From a virus, in the IMG/VR virus record IMGVR_UViG_3300017748_000160, positions 1 to 22,632 of that record: a DNA stretch of 22,632 bases; one strand, 5' to 3'. The notes beneath the pieces were generated by a model. That model was not told the origin of the DNA and made no database searches. It worked only from the letters and a program-made list of their open reading frames with translations. Numbering within the stretch: position 1 is the stretch's first letter; every line of letters begins with the position of its first letter. Made by a program: the position numbers and the translations under genes. Positions 15,348 through 22,632 of this stretch are shown one piece after another.

Positions 15348-15399
15348 TAAGGTGTAAGTATAGTTGCTGAAACGTCTAACAGGGCATACTCACACCTTA
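15348..15399 (-). other. Long stem-loop at the 5' end of the capsid transcript
   Basis: Minus-strand arms TAAGGTGTGAGTAT and ATACTTACACCTTA pair over 14 positions with one G-U wobble. They enclose a 24-nt loop that can itself form a short stem. TTAA/TTAA could extend it beyond a 2-nt bulge. It begins about six bases after the predicted transcription start, so it caps the mRNA. Candidate roles are 5'-end protection, RNase III processing, or a regulatory leader. Confidence 0.65.
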
Positions 15400-15411
15400 T
15401 TAACATACACA

Positions 15412-15440
15412 GTTATAACATAGAGTTTGTGTATTGTCAA
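15412..15440 (-). promoter_or_regulatory. Strong sigma70-type promoter for the capsid gene
   Basis: On the minus strand a -35 box TTGACA (15435-15440), a 17-base spacer and a -10 box TATAAC (15412-15417, five of six consensus) lie just after the scaffold stop codon. The predicted start is near 15405. It would boost the capsid, decoration and downstream tail genes over the scaffold and portal genes. Confidence 0.8.
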
Positions 15441-15448
15441 TACTTTAT

Positions 15449-16327
15449 TTATCTCGCACCACCAGAAATATCATAAACAAACTTTCCGCTACGAATAGCT
15501 TCCATGATATCATCTGACTTTTGTTCGTACTCTTGTGCGCTCATACGTTGCACATCAGACTCACGCAAGTGTCCAGCAGTAGTATCGCTGTCAGGTTTGG
15601 AGACACGTTTTGTTTTTACAGCAGATGCTGCATCTTTATTCTTCTGCCTCTTTCCTTTGGTATCCATGCCGTTGTCTACTTTATATAGATCAATAACACG
15701 TATTACGGACTGAGGGTCATCTTGGTTTTCGTACAGTGCGTCCTGCACCCACTTAGGCTGTTCACCAGCCCAATCGTGAAAGTCATCACTGCCACGTAGA
15801 TCATCGAAGTCTTCATGCATGGCACGGATTTCGTTCTGTGCCTTTGTGCGCTGGGCTTCTGAGTTGATCTTGTCAATCTCTTTCAGGCGCTCATCTGCAG
15901 AGCTAAACTTTTCTTGTGCTTTCTTCTCTGCAATAGTCTCGACAATGCCAGCAATCTCAGGGTACTTCTCTGCCCACGCTTCAATACTTTCATCTGACGT
16001 AGGAGCACGAACCTTGCCTGTTTTCTGTAAGGTGTTTAGCTGCGCCTTGAGTTGCTTTAACTCTTCAGACTGCTTGTTAAGATGGCTACGTAGATCACTG
16101 TAGCGTTTCTTGTATGTACGCTCTTCACCAGAGAGTTCTTCTTTTTCTTCTTTATCAGGTTTATCTTCTTGGGCTTCTGCTTTTTCTTCAATCTCTTCAG
16201 TGCGAGACTTCATCAAAGCTTCTAGCTCTTCTTCCTCTTTCTTGATCTTATCTTCTAGAGATGTAGGTTTCTTTGGGTTTACAAGACCTACTGCCTTTTG
16301 TGTTTCTACTTCTGCTAGTTCAGGCAT
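15449..16327 (-). CDS. Capsid scaffolding protein
   Basis: 292 residues, strongly charged, no aromatic-rich core and no membrane segment. Residues about 22-115 are Glu/Lys-rich coiled coil (EDKIKKEEEELEALMKSRTE; LRSHLNKQSEELKQLKAQL). Further helical segments follow, such as ERLKEIDKINSEAQRTKAQ, with a basic stretch near 228-245 (TKGKRQKNKDAASAVKTKR). A basic patch in the C-terminal part is typical for contact with coat protein in podovirus scaffolds. The position directly before the major capsid gene fits. The start ATG 16325-16327 has AAAAAGGAAAACAACT upstream, preceded by the UUCG hairpin. I see no protease motif. Confidence 0.82.
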   Translation of the reverse strand: MPELAEVETQKAVGLVNPKKPTSLEDKIKKEEEELEALMKSRTEEIEEKAEAQEDKPDKEEKEELSGEERTYKKRYSDLRSHLNKQSEELKQLKAQLNTLQKTGKVRAPTSDESIEAWAEKYPEIAGIVETIAEKKAQEKFSSADERLKEIDKINSEAQRTKAQNEIRAMHEDFDDLRGSDDFHDWAGEQPKWVQDALYENQDDPQSVIRVIDLYKVDNGMDTKGKRQKNKDAASAVKTKRVSKPDSDTTAGHLRESDVQRMSAQEYEQKSDDIMEAIRSGKFVYDISGGAR

Positions 16328-16352
16328 AGTTGTTTTCCTTTTTATGTTGGGG

Positions 16353-16366
16353 CCAGCCGAAGCTGG
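16353..16366 (-). other. Intergenic UUCG tetraloop hairpin upstream of scaffold
   Basis: On the minus strand CCAGC-TTCG-GCTGG forms a perfect 5-bp stem closed by the very stable C(UUCG)G tetraloop. It lies in the 70-base gap between the 731-aa and scaffold genes and is followed by CCCCAACATAAAAAGG, not a U-tract. It may mark an RNA processing or stability boundary rather than a terminator. Its TTCGG.TGGCCCC stretch recurs at the hairpin near 13585. Confidence 0.6.
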
Positions 16367-16397
16367 GTAGCCTTATAGTTTACGGTTAATCCGCTTT

Positions 16398-18593
16398 TTA
16401 AAAACCAGTTACTGTTTGACCTGATTTAAACTTATCTATCTGTTTTTTTGTATAAGCATCCGCTTCTTTTTGTTCTCTTGCTTTCCTCACTAACGATTCA
16501 TGGAAGCTTCCTTTATTACTAGAGCTACTGGATTTTTTAATAGCTTGCTCTCTATCCTGTGTAGAAAGACCGTCTACTCTGTCTGCACTCATTAGCCTAT
16601 CTTTTTCCTCTTCAGAAGCAGAATCATACTGTTCAGCAAAGTCTTCCTTTTTGTTACGCAGTCGGTTTATAGTTACAAAGTGTGCTGCTAAAGTATCGTT
16701 ACCACTATCTACTGCATTATCAAACGCTGGTTGTTCTTTTTCAGTAAGCAGGTTTTTCTTAGCTCCACCAGACATACTAGCATCTCTAGGGTCATACTTT
16801 TGACGCTCTTCAGTAACCTCTTCTGCTAATCCTAACCTGTCTAACCTATTGCTAAGACCTAGCATATCTTCGTAACCTTCGTTTGCAATACCTAACGGGT
16901 CATCGTAAGGGTCTAGGTAATCTGTACCACTTAGCTCCCTACCGCCCGGTGTTGCAACTAGGCCTTTATTATACATCTCTTCGACCATTTCTTTATAAGC
17001 ATCATTAGAACCAACACCTAAGCTAGACGTTATTTCTGATATAATACCTCTGTCTTCTTTTTGCTTATCCTTTAATGCGTTATTTATACTTAATGCTAAA
17101 TAAGTAGACTCACTAGTTACCCCTGCAGTGTTTAACAAATCGGTCTGTTCTTTAGGTAAAGGCTGTCTTGTAGCTCTGTCTACAATTACACCATTTTCAT
17201 TTCTTATAAAATCAACAGAGGACAGTATCTCATTAGAGCGGTCTAATATTTCCTGACTTCTTTTTTCTTTACTTTTCTTTATCATTGTTTCTATTATATT
17301 ACTACCACCACCTACAATCTTACCTAAAACGCCGCCACCTAAAAGACCGCTTACTAACTTCTCTCCTTGGTCTAAACCCAAAGGATTAGCACCTTCTTTT
17401 ACATCTAAAATCAACGAGTTATTATATTGTTTAAATTCATCCATACCCCAATCTTTTGGGTTCTTTTTTTTCCAGTCTACTTTACCTTTTTTAATCTCTT
17501 CAAGGGCTACAGTATTCCTATCATCTGCTGGTGACCGTACCTCTTGTACCGCCTCTGCTTCTTGCTGTTCTTCCACAACAGTTTCACCCATTTCACGGAA
17601 ACCTTCAGGTATTCTGCTTAGCGGCCTACCATTAAAGAAGAATACAACCATCTTTTGTTTAGTATCATCATTAATGTATTGTTTACTCTGAAAGCCAGAG
17701 AACCTAGAGCCAGTACCACCGTACTGACCATAGCCACCCCCAACAGGTTCAGGTACTACACCACCCTCTGCAAAGCCTTGTGGCATCTCTTCTTCTTCAA
17801 CTTCTAGCTCATCATCTCTGAAGGGTAGCTCATCACCTTCTTTAATACGATCAAAGCCTTCTGCTGCAGCATTCTGTAACTCATTAAAGAAGTCTTCCCC
17901 AAAGTACCGTACAGTCTGGGCATTAATAATAAACTCACCTTCACTGACACGCACGTCAATATCGTCACGTACCTCAGAAGGTTTAGCGCCTATAGGAGCA
18001 GTGTTCCCACTTACAGGGTCTTCCTGCTCGTTCATAATGAGTTGCATTTCTGTTTGTGCTTGATTGCTCACTTTACCACCCTCTGCAAAAGTAAAATTTG
18101 CATCTAAAAGTTTTATCGTATCTCCACCATCCCAAGAAGACTTTAGTTTATTTACTCTTACATTATTTGGGAGTTTGTCTTTTAATAAACTTTCAAATAC
18201 ATTAGCCCAATCAAGGGATATGCCTTTTTCACTTAAACTAGCTGGTCCCAGATTTAAGGCAGGTTTACTAGGAAGACTTATACTTGGGCTGCTTTTTGGT
18301 GCATCTTTTTCTATTTGTCTTATTACTTCTCTACCTAAGGAGCTTTCTTCTGAAGGAGTAAAGTTTCCTGTAACTGCATCCCACATACCTACTAAAGCGT
18401 CTGTGTCGCTCTCTTTTACAGATATGGTTTCAGCTTCCTCTATAGGCCTAGCCCTTGGCCTGACAGGGGGTGGGTCATTCTTTTTTGGTCTAGCTCGTGG
18501 CCTAACAGTAGGTTTTGACTTTACACTAGCTTTCGCTGAAGTATAAGCTTCACGGGCCTCTCTGCCACCTAGTCCATAATCTCTCTCAGGCAT
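16398..18593 (-). CDS. Putative virion structural protein with SEGEF-type segment, 731 aa
   Basis: 731 residues. The N-terminus is basic and Pro-rich, with two RPRARP motifs (31-36 and 45-50). Residues about 185-280 carry a conserved-looking segment (GAKPSEVRDDIDVRVSEGEF, then IINAQTVRYFGEDFFNEL) followed by an acidic stretch and GFAEGGVV. I know this 'DDI.V..SEGEFVI.A..VRY.G' segment from structural-type proteins next to portal genes in marine phages, but it has no firm function. The rest is mainly hydrophilic and helical, with low-complexity Ser/Lys near the C-terminus. The start overlaps the stop of the 62-aa gene by 8 bases. Between portal and scaffold, a head-interior or head-assembly role is plausible. 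Confidence 0.72.
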   Translation of the reverse strand: MPERDYGLGGREAREAYTSAKASVKSKPTVRPRARPKKNDPPPVRPRARPIEEAETISVKESDTDALVGMWDAVTGNFTPSEESSLGREVIRQIEKDAPKSSPSISLPSKPALNLGPASLSEKGISLDWANVFESLLKDKLPNNVRVNKLKSSWDGGDTIKLLDANFTFAEGGKVSNQAQTEMQLIMNEQEDPVSGNTAPIGAKPSEVRDDIDVRVSEGEFIINAQTVRYFGEDFFNELQNAAAEGFDRIKEGDELPFRDDELEVEEEEMPQGFAEGGVVPEPVGGGYGQYGGTGSRFSGFQSKQYINDDTKQKMVVFFFNGRPLSRIPEGFREMGETVVEEQQEAEAVQEVRSPADDRNTVALEEIKKGKVDWKKKNPKDWGMDEFKQYNNSLILDVKEGANPLGLDQGEKLVSGLLGGGVLGKIVGGGSNIIETMIKKSKEKRSQEILDRSNEILSSVDFIRNENGVIVDRATRQPLPKEQTDLLNTAGVTSESTYLALSINNALKDKQKEDRGIISEITSSLGVGSNDAYKEMVEEMYNKGLVATPGGRELSGTDYLDPYDDPLGIANEGYEDMLGLSNRLDRLGLAEEVTEERQKYDPRDASMSGGAKKNLLTEKEQPAFDNAVDSGNDTLAAHFVTINRLRNKKEDFAEQYDSASEEEKDRLMSADRVDGLSTQDREQAIKKSSSSSNKGSFHESLVRKAREQKEADAYTKKQIDKFKSGQTVTGF

Positions 18594-18774
18594 TTACTTC
18601 ATCCCGTAAATATGTTAATCTGCGTAGTGCAGCAATCTCACCCTGAGCACGATACACACCTTCAATAGATGTCTCTTGCTCTAACCTACGTTGCGCTACA
18701 TCAATCTTACTGTCAAGCACCTCTAAGAAGTCATCCCATAGAGGCTTATCGTTTACTAGCTTCTTTATTGTCAT
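18586..18774 (-). CDS. Small helical protein between portal and structural gene, 62 aa
   Basis: 62 residues (MTIKKLVNDKPLWDDFLEVL), almost entirely predicted helix: LVNDKPLWDDFLEVLDSKID, then AQRRLEQETSIEGVYRAQGE and AALRRLTYLRDEVN. The ATG overlaps the portal stop (ATGA, 18771-18774), with AAGGG ten bases upstream inside the portal gene, so translation is coupled. Similar short helical proteins directly after the portal are common in podovirus-like marine phages. They have no assigned function. Its own stop overlaps the start of the 731-aa gene. Confidence 0.85.
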   Translation of the reverse strand: MTIKKLVNDKPLWDDFLEVLDSKIDVAQRRLEQETSIEGVYRAQGEIAALRRLTYLRDEVNA

Positions 18775-20909
18775 GTACCAGTAAACCCTTGCTCACCCGG
18801 TGTAGGTACTGTACCCGTACCAATGTTACCGCCACCTGCTCCTGTGGTATCTGCTACGCCAACTCCTGCTTGCTCTGGGGCTGCTCCGGGCGTAGGTGGT
18901 GGCGGTGGACCTTGCTCTGCACCTGCTGGGGGTTCAGGTGGTGTAGTAAACTTCTTGAGTATCTCTGCTTGGATAGCAGCATCACCCAAAGAGTTCGTCA
19001 CCTTATCAGGGTCAAGGTCCATACTCTTAGCAATCTCACGAATAATATAGTCAGACTTTACAAACGGCATGAGTGCTGGGTTAGAGGCTACACCCATGAA
19101 CTGCATCAGTCGTTGACTGCGTACCTCGTTAGCCATCAGGCTCTCTGTACCAGAAGCTTTTACCTCTAAGTCTCCTTTGATTTCCTTGTCGAAGTCGAAC
19201 TGCATATTAAACGCAAAGAACGCCTTACCAATAGGACCAATAAGATAGTCATCTACGTTCTTGACAACATTTCGTATAGAGCCGTTAGCTGCAGACATAA
19301 GCATACTGATGCCAGAAGCAGTCCTTCCCACTCCTGATACTCCAGTTTGTCCATGTGCGAACGAAGGAAATCCCGTACTCTCATCTGCTAATACCCTTGC
19401 CTTATCAAATAGTTGCATGTTTTCGTTGGCTACATTGGGGAACTTAGTTCCAAAAATGCCTTGACCCGGAGCACCCCCCTGTCTACGAAAAATCTTGCCG
19501 GGGTACACGGATAAGTCCTGACCCGGTACAAGATTGGTTTCATCAACTTCTATAATAAGATTACCTGACAGGGCAGCATTATCTATCGCCATACGCATGA
19601 AGCCATTCATAAGCGTCTGCGTATCGTCCATGTTCTCTGCAATACCTACACCAAAGAAGGAGTAAGGGTTAAGTTCGTAGGGTACAGCGTAGTACGGAAT
19701 ACGTGTAGGCTTGAAAGGATTAAGTACAAGACGTAGTACTTCGTTGTTACAAACCCATACGTTTACATTTACTTGCTCTGCATCTTTAAGCTCACGAGGA
19801 ATACGTACACCGTTTTCTTCTAGTATATCTGTGTCAACGTAACCCCAAAACTCTAGGACTTCATAGCGCTCTGGCGAACCTGATTGCTGGTCATCGTCCT
19901 GCATATCCTGTTCCCAATACTTCTTGTCGTAGGACTCACCAAGCTGGATAGCCTTCTCAACAGAATCTGTTCTAAAGAAAGGACGAGACTTCAAGCCACG
20001 CATCTGAGAGCGTGTCATTCGATGGCGCTCAATTACGTACTCTGCTTCATCCATGTTGTACGCATCAGGATCAGGGTAGAAGTTCCACACAGATACATGG
20101 CTAGTGGACGGTACAGTTTTGATGGTAGGATCGTATTCACCGTCTTCATTCCAGTTAGGGTACTCTTTGTCAATTGCAAACGGACCCTTCATAATACCTG
20201 TACCAAACAAGGCCATCTCAAAAGACGTATGGCGAAGCTGTTTATTAGCTCCACTCTCTTCTAACTGATCATGTATTTTCTTTTCCATCTTCTTAGCTGC
20301 GACCATAGCAGGATGGAATGTTACTGTATCTTGAGTTGTACCCGGACCTTCCATAACTTTGTCAGACACAGCCTCAAGCTTATTCTGTAGTGGACCCATA
20401 CGTTTCATACGGTCATACATTGTCTCGCCCGGCTTCAGCTTTTCATCAGGGTCAAACAGAAACTTTACTTTAGGTTCTTGTTCAAAAGCACTACGCAGTG
20501 GGTCCGTAGCTTGCTCAGTCTGTGGGTTCAGGCTGATATGCATAGATTCTGCTACACCCTCAGGTAACGTTGTAGGGTTTACCGTTAGAGGGAAACGAGC
20601 ATTACCAAATAGAACATCTACGATCTGACCGTAAGCTGCGAGGGTCTTTGTCTTTGTAACCTTAACAAAGATACGAGACTTCTCAGCCTCAGTAAACTGT
20701 ACATCACCGCCATACAAACCTCTGTAGTTTCGGTAAGCACGTAGCCATCGGTTCTCATCTGCGTATCGTGCATCTTCTGCACGGCTAAACCGTGACTCAA
20801 CGTAAGACACTACACTAGGTACATCTAAGTCATCACCGTCTTGAATAACAGACACGTCATCTGTTTCAAACAGTTCACCTTGTTCGTTTACATTATCTTC
20901 TTCTGCCAT
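18771..20909 (-). CDS. Portal protein
   Basis: 712 residues, close to the length of P22-type portals (about 725) and longer than T7-type (about 536). The N-terminal half includes SRAEDARYADENRWLRAYRN, TKTKTLAAYGQIVDVLFGNA, and a region HTSFEMALFGTGIMKGPF followed by HVSVWNFYPDPDAYNMDEAE. These are characteristic of the wing and stem of podovirus portals. A mid-protein segment (FGVGIAENMDDTQTLMNGFM) looks like the helical crown-approach region. The last 58 residues (655-712) are Pro/Gly-rich (TPPEPPAGAEQGPPPPPTPG), a flexible tail. It forms the dodecameric ring for DNA entry and exit and docks terminase. It starts six bases after the terL stop. Confidence 0.92.
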   Translation of the reverse strand: MAEEDNVNEQGELFETDDVSVIQDGDDLDVPSVVSYVESRFSRAEDARYADENRWLRAYRNYRGLYGGDVQFTEAEKSRIFVKVTKTKTLAAYGQIVDVLFGNARFPLTVNPTTLPEGVAESMHISLNPQTEQATDPLRSAFEQEPKVKFLFDPDEKLKPGETMYDRMKRMGPLQNKLEAVSDKVMEGPGTTQDTVTFHPAMVAAKKMEKKIHDQLEESGANKQLRHTSFEMALFGTGIMKGPFAIDKEYPNWNEDGEYDPTIKTVPSTSHVSVWNFYPDPDAYNMDEAEYVIERHRMTRSQMRGLKSRPFFRTDSVEKAIQLGESYDKKYWEQDMQDDDQQSGSPERYEVLEFWGYVDTDILEENGVRIPRELKDAEQVNVNVWVCNNEVLRLVLNPFKPTRIPYYAVPYELNPYSFFGVGIAENMDDTQTLMNGFMRMAIDNAALSGNLIIEVDETNLVPGQDLSVYPGKIFRRQGGAPGQGIFGTKFPNVANENMQLFDKARVLADESTGFPSFAHGQTGVSGVGRTASGISMLMSAANGSIRNVVKNVDDYLIGPIGKAFFAFNMQFDFDKEIKGDLEVKASGTESLMANEVRSQRLMQFMGVASNPALMPFVKSDYIIREIAKSMDLDPDKVTNSLGDAAIQAEILKKFTTPPEPPAGAEQGPPPPPTPGAAPEQAGVGVADTTGAGGGNIGTGTVPTPGEQGFTGT

Positions 20910-20914
20910 GTTAC

Positions 20915-22483
20915 TTAGTATCCAAAGGTTGAGTCTGCAGCCTGAAATCCTGCATTATGTGAAACTGGGTTGAAGTCCCATAGAGAACTTCTAGGTCTTG
21001 TCATTATACCATACCTAATAGCATCGTACAAGTGATCTTCCGCATTAGTATCTACGTCTTCTGGATTTCTTTTATCCAAAGGGATACTAGGTAGTTGAGC
21101 TACGCAGTTCGTGCAAGTCGAAAAGAACACTAACCTTGGCTCATCTGTGTACTCATCAACCTGCAAACGGCGGTGAAGCTCGTTTTTACCTGCGACCCTA
21201 GAGCCTCGTGAACGGTCTGAAGGCCTCCACCTGCATCCCTTTGCGTTCATCTGCTCTGCCAAGGAAGGGCCAGTGTCACCTCGTTTGTGCCACAGGGAGC
21301 TATCTAACACACCGTATCTTATACTACCATCGCCACTCTCAGCTTCAAGTACCATATCCGCTAGATCAGTAGCTGTAACCTTAGAACAATATAACTCTCT
21401 GTATACAACAAGCTGCTCGCTGGGTGATACAGCAAACCAGACAACCCCTGTATGACTTCCGTAGCCGTAGTCGCAAGCTCTAAACTTAGTCCAGCTTGAG
21501 GGTATTTTAAAAGGGTCCACGACATGTATGGCTCTGTTCCACTCAGGGAAGGCAGCACCTTCATTAACATCCCAATTACCTTCTAGTAGTTGCTTGCGTT
21601 GATGTTCTGGTAGTGACAGAAGCATGGCTTCATAGTCGCCACTATCAGCTAAGTAAGGATTATCAAAGAGGCTGGCAGGTATAAACCTTCTCTTGAATAG
21701 GGGTTGACCAGCTTTACTATGCCCTGCAGGGAAGCGCAACACCTCACCAGACTCTATGTCCGTTGCCCAGAAAGGTGTATTAGGTGATGCTGGGTCAATG
21801 AACATTTTCTTAACCCAAGCATGGCCGACACCGCCGGGGTTAGTAGTAGCTCGCATGTACAAACCTAAGTCCTTGTTTGCACTACGTAATCTGGATCGCA
21901 TATAGTCCCACGCAAAACTGGAGGACCACTGAGTGAGTTCGTCAAAGGCTACGTAGTTAAACGCCTGACCTTGGTAGCGCATAACGTCTGTGTCTCTGTC
22001 CAAGTACGACATCCAAAGTGTGCCGCCTCTTGGTGTAGTCCATTGCGACTTACGCTCAGACCACTTTATTCCGGGTATAGCCTTAGGGTACAACTCTTGG
22101 CTTTTCTGTATGAGTTCCCTAAGTTCTTCTGTTGTGTGTCGTACAAGCAGACCACTGAAGTCTGAGTTGTTCATATTACGTAAAGGGTCAGCTAGGGTAG
22201 CGTAGGACTTACCACCACCTGCAGCGCCACCATATAGCACCTCACGTTCACCTGAAGCTAGGTACTCTGTCTGAGGTCCGGGGTTGGGCCTAAAGACAAT
22301 GTTCTGTGCTTCCTCTACGTCATACTCAGGGGGCTTAGCTACTGCTGATATCTTCTTGGTCTTCGTAGGTGTAGCGGCCTGTGTAGTTTTTTTCGAGCGC
22401 TTCGATCTGGTGTAACGTTTTTTGGAGCCGCTTGGCGTACTCACGTTTAATTGTAGTAATGTGCTTTCTTTTTCTTTCGACAT
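20915..22483 (-). CDS. terL: Terminase large subunit
   Basis: 522 residues. The ATPase domain has Walker A GGAAGGGKS (85-93), an HTTEEL helix, and Walker B YVAFDE (177-182) with the catalytic Glu182, followed by the coupling motif RATTNPGG (211-218). The nuclease domain shows the RNase H-like acidic residues: Asp338 in FRACDYGYGS, Asp394 in GVLDSS and Asp487 in EDHLYDAIRYG. The enzyme packages DNA into the prohead through the portal and cuts concatemers. The first 49 residues are basic and low-complexity and lie in the stretch that also encodes the small-subunit-like gene in another frame. No better start is available until residue 104, and the ATG has only a weak ribosome binding site, so the N-terminus is the least certain part. 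Confidence 0.97.
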   Translation of the reverse strand: MSKEKESTLLQLNVSTPSGSKKRYTRSKRSKKTTQAATPTKTKKISAVAKPPEYDVEEAQNIVFRPNPGPQTEYLASGEREVLYGGAAGGGKSYATLADPLRNMNNSDFSGLLVRHTTEELRELIQKSQELYPKAIPGIKWSERKSQWTTPRGGTLWMSYLDRDTDVMRYQGQAFNYVAFDELTQWSSSFAWDYMRSRLRSANKDLGLYMRATTNPGGVGHAWVKKMFIDPASPNTPFWATDIESGEVLRFPAGHSKAGQPLFKRRFIPASLFDNPYLADSGDYEAMLLSLPEHQRKQLLEGNWDVNEGAAFPEWNRAIHVVDPFKIPSSWTKFRACDYGYGSHTGVVWFAVSPSEQLVVYRELYCSKVTATDLADMVLEAESGDGSIRYGVLDSSLWHKRGDTGPSLAEQMNAKGCRWRPSDRSRGSRVAGKNELHRRLQVDEYTDEPRLVFFSTCTNCVAQLPSIPLDKRNPEDVDTNAEDHLYDAIRYGIMTRPRSSLWDFNPVSHNAGFQAADSTFGY

Positions 22484-22632
22484 CTATACGTTTCTTTAAG
22501 CCATCATGTGTTATATCTCTACCTGACTGTGTAGTTAGCCACGCCGATACTTGACGTAGGCTGTACTGCTTCAGGTGTTTCTTAGCTAACTCTAATAGCT
22601 CTAACTCCTTTGGTATAGGGTTTAACCACCCA
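22335..22632 (-). CDS. Small terminase-like DNA-binding protein (5' end outside window)
   Basis: 98 residues are visible, ending at TAA 22335-22337; the start is beyond the right edge. The visible part begins WLNPIPKELELLELAKKHL. It then has a helix-turn-helix-like segment (YSLRQVSAWL followed by GRDITHDGLKKRI) and a long basic coiled helix (KRKHITTIKREYAKRLQKTL) before an acidic end. An N-terminal HTH and central helical oligomerisation region are the usual layout of small terminase subunits, which recognise the packaging site. Position directly before terL supports this. It overlaps the terL start by 149 nt in a different frame. No other protein family fits better, but the role is inferred. 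Confidence 0.65.
   Translation of the reverse strand, partial: GWLNPIPKELELLELAKKHLKQYSLRQVSAWLTTQSGRDITHDGLKKRIDVERKRKHITTIKREYAKRLQKTLHQIEALEKNYTGRYTYEDQEDISSS

Larger units (their letters stand above)
15178..15448 (-). promoter_or_regulatory. 271-nt leader of the capsid gene
   Basis: This is the largest gap without a recognised gene. In reading order it holds a promoter (15412-15440), a long stem-loop (15348-15399), and then about 165 bases with weaker structure, including GCTTAT/ATAAGC arms at 15203-15208 and 15219-15224. The capsid ribosome binding site is at its end. A 49-codon open frame (15180-15329, MIRLTCSTIGPTDIK and on) ends with TAA between the AGGAGG and the capsid ATG, but has no good ribosome binding site of its own. 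No tRNA-like fold and no intrinsic terminator are seen. Confidence 0.7.

Noticed and set aside
15178-15448. tRNA or intrinsic terminator in the capsid leader
   Set aside because: The long stem-loop has a 24-nt loop and no cloverleaf, CCA-like acceptor or T-arm pattern. No stem is followed by a U-tract.
18064-18546. Plus-strand open frame of 160 codons opposite the 731-aa gene
   Set aside because: Shadow frame without ribosome binding site or recognisable domain. The minus-strand frame has a convincing continuous protein and operon context.
18711-18716. TTGACA on the minus strand inside the 62-aa gene as a promoter
   Set aside because: No TATAAT-like hexamer occurs 16-18 bases downstream, and it is within coding sequence. 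Other intragenic TTGACA sites (for example near 20169 and 15869) fail the same test.

Overview
The window is the virion-structure half of a tailed phage, most likely an uncultured marine podovirus of a Gram-negative bacterium. Every gene I can support is on the minus strand, so the region is read right to left (from 22632 down to 1). The order (small terminase, large terminase, portal, scaffold, major capsid protein, gp4-like and gp10-like tail-hub proteins, fibre) matches P22-type head-first morphogenesis rather than T7 order. Overlaps of 4-8 nt, embedded ribosome binding sites and two sigma70-type promoters point to a compact late region read by host RNA polymerase. G+C looks to be in the low forties by eye (not computed). 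No integrase, tRNA, replication gene or phage RNA polymerase is visible.

Layout in reading order. Packaging: 3' part of a small-terminase-like gene (22335-22632), overlapping terL (20915-22483) by 149 nt in another frame. Head: 712-aa portal (18771-20909), 62-aa helical protein, 731-aa putative structural protein with an SEGEF-type segment, and acidic coiled-coil scaffold (15449-16327). A 271-nt untranslated leader with a strong promoter and a long stem-loop then precedes the major capsid gene (14116-15177), which is followed by a 160-aa putative decoration protein. Tail: gp4-like neck protein (12841-13560), gp10-like hub protein (11052-12848), a 1753-aa repeat-rich fibre (5787-11048) and a 101-aa protein.

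Host-contact cassette: three tandem paralogues of 313-324 aa (4482-5456, 3522-4480, 2579-3520), each with six kelch-like repeats and the same short N-terminal segment. The middle copy is split into two overlapping frames. The junction has a textbook -1 slippery heptamer in the right phase, and a -1 shift restores six repeats and a 319-aa protein. This is the most interesting signal in the window: programmed frameshifting, a recent mutation, or a homopolymer sequencing error.

Downstream are a 269-aa coiled-coil protein and a 100-aa protein. A second consensus promoter (1435-1462) with a hairpin at the predicted transcript start drives three small proteins, two of them membrane-anchored (possible lysis or envelope roles), and the N-terminus of another structural protein cut by the window edge (1-414). 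Two intergenic hairpins with a shared UUCG-loop motif and no U-tract lie ahead of the scaffold and gp4-like genes and may be mRNA processing or stability elements.
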